This document shows positions 36,272 to 43,935 of a stretch of DNA of 64,000 bases, in pieces. The notes beneath the pieces are model-generated. The model was not told where the DNA came from, made no database searches, and worked only from the letters and a program-made list of their open reading frames with translations. The stretch covers positions 868,001 to 932,000 of the forward strand of contig NZ_CP144374.1 in assembly GCF_040451425.1 (NCBI RefSeq), read 5' to 3'. This DNA comes from Thermodesulfovibrio sp. 3462-1. Its GTDB lineage: Bacteria; Nitrospirota; Thermodesulfovibrionia; Thermodesulfovibrionales; Thermodesulfovibrionaceae. Position numbers and translations under genes: made by a program. Position 1 is the stretch's first letter; each line of letters opens with the position of its first letter.

Positions 36272-37183
36272 ATTCACTTTGTTCCTTCATGAGGAGATGA
36301 AGTTAAAGATACTCTAAAATTGCTAAAAGATGGAGAAATTTTGCTTTTACAAAATTTAAGATTTCATCCTGGAGAAACAAGCAATGATGAAGAGTTTGCA
36401 AAGTTTTTAGCTTCACTGGCAGATATATATGTTTTTGAAGCATTTGGAACTGCTCATAGAAAGCATGCCAGTGTAGTTTCTTTACCTAAATTTTTACCTT
36501 CAATGATTGGATTTTTAACTGAAAAGGAGATAAATACCATAAATGGATTAATAGAGCAAGCAAAAAAACCTTTTTTGTTTATTTTAGGAGGGAAAAAAAT
36601 ATCTGACAAAATAAGAGTTTTTGAAAGACTTCTTGACAAAGCTCAGATAATTTGTATTGGTGGAGCAATGGCTTGTACGTTTTTTAAAGCATTGGGATAC
36701 CAGGTAGGAAAATCTTTTTATGAAGAAGACTCCTTAGATGTAGCAAGAGCAATAATGAAAAAAGCAGAACAGAGGGGATGCAAACTTCTGCTTCCACAGG
36801 ATGTTATGGTTGCAAAAACAATCAGCGACAATACAGAAACAAAGTATGTTTCTCGAGAAGAAATTCCTGAAGACTATCAAGTAGTTGATATAGGTCCAAA
36901 AACATTTGAAATTTATAAAAAGGAAATAAACTCTGCAAATACAATTTTATGGAACGGACCTATGGGAATTTATGAAATTCCTAAATTTTCATGGGGATCA
37001 AAAAGTATAGCCTTAACAATTGGCATGTCTAAAGCAATAAAAATATGCGGAGGAGGAGACACTGCTGAAGTTTTAAATTCTTCAAATTTAATTTCCCATT
37101 TTGATCATATTTCAACTGGAGGTGGAGCTTTTTTAAAGTTTTTAGAGGGTTCTTCATTGCCTGCACTTGAAGCAATTTCTTGA
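36272..37183 (+). pseudogene. pgk: Phosphoglycerate kinase, 5' end deleted
   Basis: Homology resumes at 36272 in the pgk frame as IHFVPS, then TGA (36290-36292), then GDEVKDTLKLLKDG. PGK proteins usually have two residues (such as Cys-Ile) between that segment and GDEV, so a 3-base loss turning TGT-ATA into TGA is plausible. The remaining ~296 codons are well conserved: LLLQNLRFHPGE, AFGTAHRKHASVV, FILGGKKISDK, GGGDTAEVL and HISTGGGAFLKFLEG. The first ~90 residues, including the substrate-binding loops, are gone. The lesion is the other side of the deletion that truncates gap. An internal TTG at 36320 could start a useless fragment. Confidence 0.9.
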
Positions 37184-37204
37184 TATTGAATAAAGGAGGC
37201 TGCT

Positions 37205-37651
37205 ATGAAAATAGCAATGGCAACAGATCATGCAGCATTTTCTTTAAAAGAAAGAATAAAGCATTATCTTAATAACTTAGAACATGAAGTAATTGATTTT
37301 GGATGTTACAGTGAAGAATCGGCTGATTATCCTTTGTTTATTTCAAAGGCTGCTCGGGCAGTAGCTAATGGACAATGTGAAAGAGGAATTGTAATGTGTG
37401 GTTCAGGGATAGGAGCTTCAATTGTAGCAAACAAAATAAAAGGAATAAGATGTGCTTTGGTTTATACTCCAGAGCTTTGTAGACTTGCAAGACAGCACAA
37501 CGATGCAAATATTATTGCTCTTGCAGGAAGATTTACTGAAGAAGATACAGCAAAAAGAATTGTTGATGTTTTTCTTTTGACTAAATTTGAAGGAGGAAGG
37601 CATTTAGGAAGAGTTAATCAAATAATAGAAATTGAGGAGGGCAGGCTATGA
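37205..37651 (+). CDS. rpiB: Ribose-5-phosphate isomerase B
   Basis: A 148-residue RpiB/LacAB-type isomerase interconverting ribose 5-phosphate and ribulose 5-phosphate. N-terminal MKIAMATDHAAFSLKE, SADYPLFISKAA, the active-site loop GIVMCGSGIGASIVANK (Cys ~residue 66) and RQHNDANIIALAGR are all present. The frame is intact. AAAGGAGG precedes the ATG, and its last codons overlap the aldolase start (ATGA). It serves both the Calvin cycle and ribose supply for nucleotides, which may explain its survival in a decaying operon. Confidence 0.94.
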   Translation: MKIAMATDHAAFSLKERIKHYLNNLEHEVIDFGCYSEESADYPLFISKAARAVANGQCERGIVMCGSGIGASIVANKIKGIRCALVYTPELCRLARQHNDANIIALAGRFTEEDTAKRIVDVFLLTKFEGGRHLGRVNQIIEIEEGRL

Positions 37652-38952
37652 AAGATTTAATTGCTCAAAATATTGAAGAGCTTGATTTTAATGATGTAGA
37701 CAATTTAATCTGGAGTGCTGTATTTTCATCTAAGGAAGAAACCAGAAACAAAGCCAAAGAAATGATATTTCTTAAAGGGCTTCAACATAGAGTGGTTCCT
37801 TCATCAATTCAAAATTTTTATGATGCAATGGGAAGAGGTGAACTCCACAGCATTACTGTTCCTGCTGTGAATATAAGAGGACTTACCTATTACGCAGCAA
37901 GAGCTATTTTTAGATCAGCGATGAAAAACAATGTAGGTTTGATTATATTTGAAATTGCTCGTTCAGAGATTGGTTATACATATCAAAGTCCTTCAGAATA
38001 TACTGCTAATATTATAGCTGCAGCTTTGCGGGAAGGATTTTACTATCCAATTTTTCTACAAGGAGATCATTTTCAGGTCAACAAGAAAAATTTTGAAAAA
38101 AATCATAAAGAAGAGATTGATACCCTTAAAAATTTAATAAAAGAATCGATAAATGCTGGTTTTTTTAACATAGATATATATGCCTCTACAATGGTTGATT
38201 ATTCAAAGAAAACTTTAAAGGAACAACAAAAAGAAAACTTTACTCTTACAGCTATGTTTACAGACTATATAAGAGTGTTGCAGCCAGATGGAATAACAGT
38301 TAGTGTTGGAGGAGAAATAGGTCATATTGGTGGTAAAAATTCTACAGTTGAAGAATTTGAGGCTTTTATGGAAGGTTATTTGAAAACTTTGAATTCTCAA
38401 AAAGGTATCTCAAAAATTAGTGTTCAAACAGGAACAGCTCATGGAGGAATTCCTTTAAAAGACGGAACTCTGGCTCAAGTTAAATTGGATTTTAATGTTT
38501 TAAAATCAATTGGTAGTTTAGCTCAGGAAAAATATGGATTAAGTGGAGCTGTTCAACATGGAGCATCTACTTTACCAATGGAATTATTTGATAAATTTCC
38601 TGAATCTTATACTTCTGAAATTCATCTTGCCACAGGATTTCAAAACACAATGTATGATTTAGCACCAGATTGGTTAAAGAAAGAAATTTATCAATACCTT
38701 CAAGAAAAATGTAAAGAAGAATGGAAACAGGACATGACATATGAGCAGTTCATATACAAAACAAGAAAAAAAGGATTTGGTCCCTTTAAAAAACAGTGGT
38801 GGAGTCTTCCAGAAGATATAAAAAACGCAATAATGGACGAACTTTCAAAAACTTTTGATGTAATATTTGAAAAACTTCGTGTTAAAGATTCAATACAGCT
38901 TGTTAATAAATATATAAATCCTGTAAATGTAAGTTTAAAATTTTTGCAGTAG
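37648..38952 (+). CDS. fba: Class II fructose-bisphosphate aldolase-type protein
   Basis: A 434-residue zinc-dependent aldolase of the long form. Metal and substrate signatures are VPAVNIRGLTYYAARAIF (~residue 73), FLQGDHFQV (~135, catalytic Asp/His), GGEIGHIGGKNSTVEE (~230), VQTGTAHGG (~260) and GAVQHGASTLP (~310, His as zinc ligand). It condenses dihydroxyacetone phosphate with an aldehyde phosphate, giving fructose 1,6-bisphosphate or sedoheptulose 1,7-bisphosphate. The C-terminal ~90 residues are extra compared with E. coli FbaA. The frame is intact, with GAGGAGG upstream. It overlaps rpiB by 4 bases. Confidence 0.87.
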   Translation: MKDLIAQNIEELDFNDVDNLIWSAVFSSKEETRNKAKEMIFLKGLQHRVVPSSIQNFYDAMGRGELHSITVPAVNIRGLTYYAARAIFRSAMKNNVGLIIFEIARSEIGYTYQSPSEYTANIIAAALREGFYYPIFLQGDHFQVNKKNFEKNHKEEIDTLKNLIKESINAGFFNIDIYASTMVDYSKKTLKEQQKENFTLTAMFTDYIRVLQPDGITVSVGGEIGHIGGKNSTVEEFEAFMEGYLKTLNSQKGISKISVQTGTAHGGIPLKDGTLAQVKLDFNVLKSIGSLAQEKYGLSGAVQHGASTLPMELFDKFPESYTSEIHLATGFQNTMYDLAPDWLKKEIYQYLQEKCKEEWKQDMTYEQFIYKTRKKGFGPFKKQWWSLPEDIKNAIMDELSKTFDVIFEKLRVKDSIQLVNKYINPVNVSLKFLQ

Positions 38953-38963
38953 GAGGTTAAAAA

Positions 38964-39927
38964 ATGGAAATAAAAAAAAGGCATAGATTTAAACAGATTT
39001 ATTCTTGAACAAGAAAGAAAACATCCAGAAGCAACTGGCACACTTTCTCATGCTTTAATGGCTATAGAAAATGCAACAAAAATTATTTCTTCATATATAA
39101 GAATGGCTGGACTTGTTGATGTAATTGGCAAAACAGGAAGAATAAATGTGCAGGGTGAAGAAGTTCAAAAATTAGATACCTTGTCAAATAGAGTTCTTGT
39201 AGAACATCTAAGTGGAAGTGGCGATTTTTATGCTGTAGCAAGTGAAGAAATGGAAAATGCTTTATTTCCTGAAGAAGGTAAGGAGGGCAAATATATTATA
39301 GCAGTAGACCCCCTTGATGGTTCTTCTGTAATTGATGCTAATACATCTGTGGGAACAATATTTTCAATCTGGAGAAAAACTTCTTCTGATGAATCAACAT
39401 TTTTACAAGAAGGAAAAAAAATAGTAGCTGCTGGATATGTTATCTATGGAACATCAACCATGCTTGTTTATTCAACCGGAAATGGAGTCTATGGATTTAC
39501 TCTTGATCCAATGGTGGGTACATATTTGCTTTCTCATCCAAATATAAAAATTCCTGACAAAGGCAAGATCTATGGATTTAATGAATCCTATTACAACAAA
39601 TGGGAAGAAAAAATTAGAAAATGCGTAGATTACTTTAAATCAGAAGGATATACTCTTAGGTGGGCTGGAGCAATGGTTACAGATATACACAGAACAATTA
39701 TGAAAGGCGGAATATTTGCCTATCCAATGGTAGGTTCAAAGGCAAAAATAAGACTTCTTTATGAAGCAGCTCCTATGGCTTTTTTAGTTAAACAGGCAGG
39801 TGGATTAGCAACCGATGGAACTGAAAATATTTTAGATATTAAACCCCAGGCTCTACATCAAAGAGTGCCTGTATTTATGGGTAGCCCGGAAGATGTGAAA
39901 AAATGCATGGAGATAATGAACAGATAA
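38964..39927 (+). pseudogene. fbp: Class I fructose-1,6-bisphosphatase, +1 frameshift in an A8 tract
   Basis: A normal start (AGGAGG then ATG at 38964) reads MEIKK and then meets eight A (38972-38979). Seven A would continue as GIDLNRFILEQERKHPEATG in the frame of the remaining gene; eight A shift the frame to a TGA at 39006. Downstream FBPase sequence is complete and conserved: ASEEMEN, VDPLDGSSVIDANTSVGT (metal-binding), TDIHRTIMKGGIFAYP and PMAFLVKQAGG to the stop at 39927. An internal ATG (39058) could start a product lacking the first ~31 residues, including part of the AMP-site/N-terminal helix. Transcriptional slippage on A8 could restore some full-length protein, so this is the mildest lesion in the operon. 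Confidence 0.88.
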
Positions 39928-39928
39928 A

Positions 39929-41201
39929 ATGAGAAAAACAAAGATTGTAGCCACTATAGGGCCCTCATCAGATAAAAAAGAAATAATCTCTCAAATGATT
40001 CAGGCTGGAATGGATGTGGTAAGGCTTAATTTTTCTCATGGAGATCATTTTTACTATGCTCAGGTCATAAAAACGATAAGGGAAGAATCAAATAAGCTTG
40101 GGAAAGCAGTTGCAATATTGCAGGATCTTCAGGGTAGCAAACTAAGAATAAACAACATAAATGGAAAAGAAATTGAACTTACTGAAGGTGAAGAAATAGA
40201 AATGTGATCTGGTGATGGTGTGTCTACTTCAAAAACTCTTTTTGTCCCGTATAAAGATTTGATTTATGAAGTCAAAGAAGGTGATGAAGTCCTGATTGAT
40301 GATGGATTAATAATACTTAAAGTAACTAAAAAACTCAATGACAAAATTTTTGCAATAGTAAAAGAAGGCGGAACTCTTAAACCTAAAAAAGGAATCAGTT
40401 TCCCTAACTTAAATGCAACTTTGAGTTTTACTGACAAAGACAAAGCTGATCTTTTATTTGGCATTAATCTTGATGTAGATTATGTTGCTGTTTCGTTTGT
40501 AAAAAACAAAAATGACTTACTTTTGATAAAACAGTGGGCAAATGAAGAGGGCTTGTTACTTCGGTGTTTCTCTCCCAATTCATGAAGTTCCTGTATATCA
40601 AAAAAAATTAATAGAACTTGCAAATCAGAAGTGTAAAATTGTTATAACCGCAACCCAAATGCTTGAATCAATGAGACAACATTCAAGACCAACCCGTGCT
40701 GAAGCAACTGATGTTGCAAATGCAGTTCTTGATGGAGCAGATGCTTTGATGCTTTCTGCAGAAACAGCAACTGGCAAATATCCAGTAGATGCAGTTAAAA
40801 CAATGAGTTCAATCATAAAATTTACGGAAGAAAATTTATCTCACAGAATTCCTGTTCTTTATAAGGTTGGAAGTTCTTTTTCTGAAGCAATAGCTTCTGG
40901 AGCCGTTGAAGTTGCTCAAGACATCAATGCAAAAGCAATAGTTGTTTTTACAGAGTTTGCATCAACCACAAAAGTGCTTTCAAAATTGCGTCCATCAATG
41001 CCGGTGATTGCTTTTAGTATAAAAGAAAAAACATACAGAAAATTATCTCTTTTTTGGGGGATAATTCCTATGTGGAACAAAAATTTTTCTCTAGAAGAGA
41101 TTGAAAAAACTCTCAAAAATTTAGGTATTGCCAGCAGTTCTGATAAAATAGTAATTGTATCTGGACAGTCAAATACTATAAAATTACACAGAATAGGATG
41201 A
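39929..41201 (+). pseudogene. pyk: Pyruvate kinase, in-frame TGA plus internal deletion
   Basis: The frame starts MRKTKIVATIGPSSDKKE and includes GMDVVRLNFSHGD. Codon 93 (40205-40207) is TGA, after which the frame continues SGDGVSTSKTLF. A second break lies near 40550-40562: KQWANEEG is joined out of frame to FGVSLPIHEVPVYQ. The ~40 residues usually between these (the catalytic Lys/Glu of the AKIE segment and the ARGDL metal site) are missing. The remainder (VITATQMLESM, RPTRAEATDVANAVLDGADALMLS, C-terminal allosteric domain) is conserved to 41201. The enzyme is certainly inactive. Its end overlaps the next gene by 4 bases. Confidence 0.9.
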
Positions 41202-42199
41202 AAGCTATGAAAACACTTGTAAGTATAATAGGAGCTGGTCCAGCAGGACTGGCAACAGCTGTAGAACTAAAGGCAAAAGGAATTGAAGACTTAATTATTT
41301 TTGAAAAAGGCGGAGATATATGTTCAACAATAAGAAAGCTTTATCCTCCACAGAAAAGAGTGGATAAAGTTTTCAAAGGATTACAACTTCAGGCTCAGGG
41401 GATATGTGATTTTCAGACGGAGACAAAAGAAGCTTTTCTTGAGAGAATGCGTAAATATGTAAAAGATTATGAAATTAAAATTAAATTTAATACAAGAATT
41501 GACGGATTAGAAAAACTCAATGATTTTTATGCAATAAAACATGAAAACTTAATAGTGGCTAAGAGTTACATAGTAATATTAGCTATAGGAGTATTTGATA
41601 CTCCTCGAAAGCCTTCTTATCCCATTCCTGAAGAAGTAAAAGATAAAGTATTTTTCAGACTTCCAAAAGAGTTTCCTCAAAATGAAAAAATACTCATTGT
41701 AGGAGGAGGGAACTCAGCAGTAGAGACTGCTTGTGCTCTTTCTGACAGTTGTGAAGTCTTTCTTTCTTACAGAAGAGAAAAACTTTTTCGGGTCAATGAA
41801 GAAAATCTTAAAGAGCTTGAAAAACGACAGAACAAAATTCGTCTTATCCTGGGAAGCGACATTGAGAAACTGGAGCCTGCAAATCAACAAGTTAAAGTAG
41901 TATTTAAAGATGGCTCTGAAGCGATTTTTTCAAAAATTTTTTATTGCCTTGGTGGTAGTGCACCAAAAGATTTTCTTCAAAAAATAGGGATAGAACTCGT
42001 TAATGGAAAACCTAAAATTGACGAATTTGGAGAAAGCAATCTCCAAAGAGTCTTTTTAGTTGGTGATATAGCCACGGAGCGTGGAAGTATTATGTTCGCT
42101 TTTAATTCAGCTTATAAAGTAGTTAAAAGAATTATAGAAAAATACTCAATTAAGGAGGACTGCGGTGGTACTCATAGCACCATCAATTCTTTCAGCTGA
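41198..42199 (+). CDS. YpdA/thioredoxin-reductase-like FAD-NAD(P) oxidoreductase
   Basis: A 333-residue two-dinucleotide-binding flavoprotein. The FAD motif is IIGAGPAGLATAVE near residue 10 and the NAD(P) motif is ILIVGGGNSAVETACALS near 165; VFLVGDIATERGSI (~285) is the second FAD contact. There is no CxxC redox pair, so it is not a classical thioredoxin reductase; it resembles YpdA-type or ferredoxin/flavodoxin-NADP reductases. The start may be the ATG at 41198 (overlapping the pyk stop) or at 41207, which has AGGA 8 bases upstream. The frame is intact. It lies between pyk and rpe, and its last 35 bases overlap the rpe gene. Confidence 0.8.
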   Translation: MKAMKTLVSIIGAGPAGLATAVELKAKGIEDLIIFEKGGDICSTIRKLYPPQKRVDKVFKGLQLQAQGICDFQTETKEAFLERMRKYVKDYEIKIKFNTRIDGLEKLNDFYAIKHENLIVAKSYIVILAIGVFDTPRKPSYPIPEEVKDKVFFRLPKEFPQNEKILIVGGGNSAVETACALSDSCEVFLSYRREKLFRVNEENLKELEKRQNKIRLILGSDIEKLEPANQQVKVVFKDGSEAIFSKIFYCLGGSAPKDFLQKIGIELVNGKPKIDEFGESNLQRVFLVGDIATERGSIMFAFNSAYKVVKRIIEKYSIKEDCGGTHSTINSFS

Positions 42200-42821
42200 T
42201 TTTGGAAGATTGGATGAAGAGATTAAGCTTGCCGAGGAGGCTGGCGTAGATATGATTCATATTGATGTAATGGATGGTCATTTTGTTCCGAATATTACGA
42301 TTGGTCCTTTAGTAGTGGAAGCTGCAAGAAAGGCAACAAATCTTCCTCTGGATGTTCATCTAATGATTACAAATCCTGAAAAATATATATCAGACTTTGT
42401 AAAAGCTGGTGCTCAGTATCTTACAGTTCATGTTGAGGCTTGTGTGCATCTGCACAGAACAGTCTGGCAAATAAAAGAACAAGGCATAAAAGCAGGAGTT
42501 TCACTAAATCCTGCAACATCTTTAACTACAGTAGAGGAGATACTTCAAGATATTGATTTACTATTAATAATGTCAGTTAATCCAGGATTTGGAGGACAAA
42601 ATTTTATACCTTTTTGCATAGATAAAATAAAGAAAGCTAAATCAATGATTCTAAACAAATTTTCCAATGCATTAGTTGAAGTAGACGGTGGAGTAAAGCT
42701 TGAAAATGCCCGTGAAATTACTGAAGCAGGAGCTGACATCCTTGTAATGGGTTCAGCTTTTTTTGGTGAAAAAAATTATAAAGAATTTATGGAAAAACTC
42801 AAAAAAACACTATCAATTTAA
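42165..42821 (+). CDS. rpe: Ribulose-phosphate 3-epimerase
   Basis: A 218-residue TIM-barrel epimerase interconverting ribulose 5-phosphate and xylulose 5-phosphate. Signatures include IAPSILSADFGRLDEEI, the metal-site HIDVMDGHFVPNITIGP (~residue 32), DVHLMITNPEKYI, GVSLNPATS, MSVNPGFGGQNF (~138) and EVDGGVKLENA (~172). It starts with GTG at 42165, supported by AAGGAGG about 7 bases upstream, and overlaps the reductase gene by 35 bases. It is the last gene of the operon and is intact. A weak hairpin follows. Confidence 0.95.
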   Translation: MVLIAPSILSADFGRLDEEIKLAEEAGVDMIHIDVMDGHFVPNITIGPLVVEAARKATNLPLDVHLMITNPEKYISDFVKAGAQYLTVHVEACVHLHRTVWQIKEQGIKAGVSLNPATSLTTVEEILQDIDLLLIMSVNPGFGGQNFIPFCIDKIKKAKSMILNKFSNALVEVDGGVKLENAREITEAGADILVMGSAFFGEKNYKEFMEKLKKTLSI

Positions 42822-42856
42822 CTTAACCCCCTTTTAAACTGCCTCTGAAATTAATG

Positions 42857-42873
42857 GAGAGGGAATTGCTCTC
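42857..42873 (+). terminator. Weak hairpin after the Calvin-cycle operon
   Basis: A 5-bp stem GAGAG / CTCTC with a 7-base loop, followed by TAATGCTAAAAATTT. No T-run follows, so termination here is only a suggestion. The 139-base gap between rpe and the convergent rluD holds nothing else I can name. Confidence 0.25.
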
Positions 42874-42960
42874 TAATGCTAAAAATTTATAACTCTGCGG
42901 AAAAATTAAGCAAATTTTTGCTATCCTAATTCTAATCGTTACTGCCTATAAAATTTACAC

Positions 42961-43935
42961 TTAGTTTTTTAAACCTTTGTTAAAAACCTTAGGAGGTTTA
43001 ACTGATAAAGTCAGAATTTCTATGATTTTTTCCATGTCTTCTGGTAAAGATGATTCAAATTTAAGATGTTGTCCTGTGACTGGATGATTAAATTCAATCC
43101 TCCATGCATGAAGCATCTGCCGTAAAACAGGAATTTTTTGTTTGCCAAGTTCTATATATGTTTTTTTTCCATAGGTTCTGTCGCCTATTACTGGATGCCC
43201 AATTGCTGAAAAATGAACTCTTATTTGATGGGTTCTTCCAGTAATAATCTTTACCTTTACAAGAGTGTAATTTTTAAAATTCTTGATTACTTCCCATTCA
43301 GTTATTGCCTCTTTTGATTTTTTTGCTCTTGTGGACATCTTTTTTCTGTCATAAATTGCTCTTCCAATTGGCAGTGTAATTCTACCACTACCTTTTAATT
43401 CTCCATAAACAAGAGCAATATATTCTTTATTGACCTGCCTTTTTTTAAAGGCTTCTACCAATCCATAATACGCGTTATTATCAATAGCAATTACAATTAC
43501 CCCTGAGGTGTCTTTATCAAGCCTGTGAACTACTCCTGGTCTTAGAGGAGCTCCAGCAGTGGCAAGTTTTTTTACATGATAGGCTAAAGCATTCAAAAGA
43601 CTTCCATCTCTGTGACCCGCACAGGGATAAACTACCATATTCGCAGGTTTTGAGAGCACAACTAAGTGTTCATCTTTGTAAATTATTTCAATTGGAATAT
43701 TTTGCGGAATTAATAATTTATTTTCTTCACTCTCAGATGAAAATCCGTCAAAAATTTCAACTAAATCATTAAGTTTTAGTTTATAACTTTTTGATTTAAA
43801 AAAATTATTAACCTTAACATATTTATTTTCAATCATTCCCTGTGCTTTTGCTCTGCTGAGATTCAATTTTTCAGAGAGGAAAACATCAAGTCTTTTGCCT
43901 TCCTGGGTATTGTCAATTTTTAAAATAAGGCTCAT
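42961..43935 (-). CDS. rluD: RluD-family 23S rRNA pseudouridine synthase
   Basis: A 324-residue RluA/RluD-type enzyme. An N-terminal S4 RNA-binding domain (residues ~10-70, GKRLDVFLSEKLNLSRAKAQ) is followed by the catalytic domain with VHRLDKDTSGVIV (the catalytic Asp, ~residue 140), KEYIALVYGEL, TGRTHQIRVHFSAIGHPVIGD and the C-terminal LHAWRIEFNHP. Members isomerise specific uridines in 23S rRNA helix 69 or similar sites; exact specificity is inferred only. It overlaps the uvrA stop by 4 bases. Confidence 0.92.
   Translation of the reverse strand: MSLILKIDNTQEGKRLDVFLSEKLNLSRAKAQGMIENKYVKVNNFFKSKSYKLKLNDLVEIFDGFSSESEENKLLIPQNIPIEIIYKDEHLVVLSKPANMVVYPCAGHRDGSLLNALAYHVKKLATAGAPLRPGVVHRLDKDTSGVIVIAIDNNAYYGLVEAFKKRQVNKEYIALVYGELKGSGRITLPIGRAIYDRKKMSTRAKKSKEAITEWEVIKNFKNYTLVKVKIITGRTHQIRVHFSAIGHPVIGDRTYGKKTYIELGKQKIPVLRQMLHAWRIEFNHPVTGQHLKFESSLPEDMEKIIEILTLSVKPPKVFNKGLKN

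Larger units (their letters stand above)
31200..42821 (+). other. Calvin-cycle (transaldolase variant) operon, partly decayed
   Basis: Thirteen same-strand genes with short or overlapping junctions: tal, rbcL, prk, tktN, tktC, gap, pgk, rpiB, fba, fbp, pyk, a flavin reductase and rpe. Together they would close a Calvin cycle using transaldolase instead of sedoheptulose bisphosphatase. Six genes (rbcL, prk, gap, pgk, fbp, pyk) carry inactivating lesions and seven are open. The junctions rbcL-prk, tktC-gap and rpiB-fba keep the overlapping ATGA arrangement, so the operon was once tightly coupled. Confidence 0.85.

Noticed and set aside
36320-37183. A functional short PGK starting at 36320
   Set aside because: The start is a TTG without ribosome site and the product would lack the N-terminal substrate-binding part of PGK.
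31200-42821. All operon lesions as sequencing or assembly errors
   Set aside because: Errors would be scattered, but the flanking ~50 kb has dozens of long intact frames. Two base substitutions to stop codons and two deletions are not typical homopolymer errors. Only the fbp A8 change could individually be an error.
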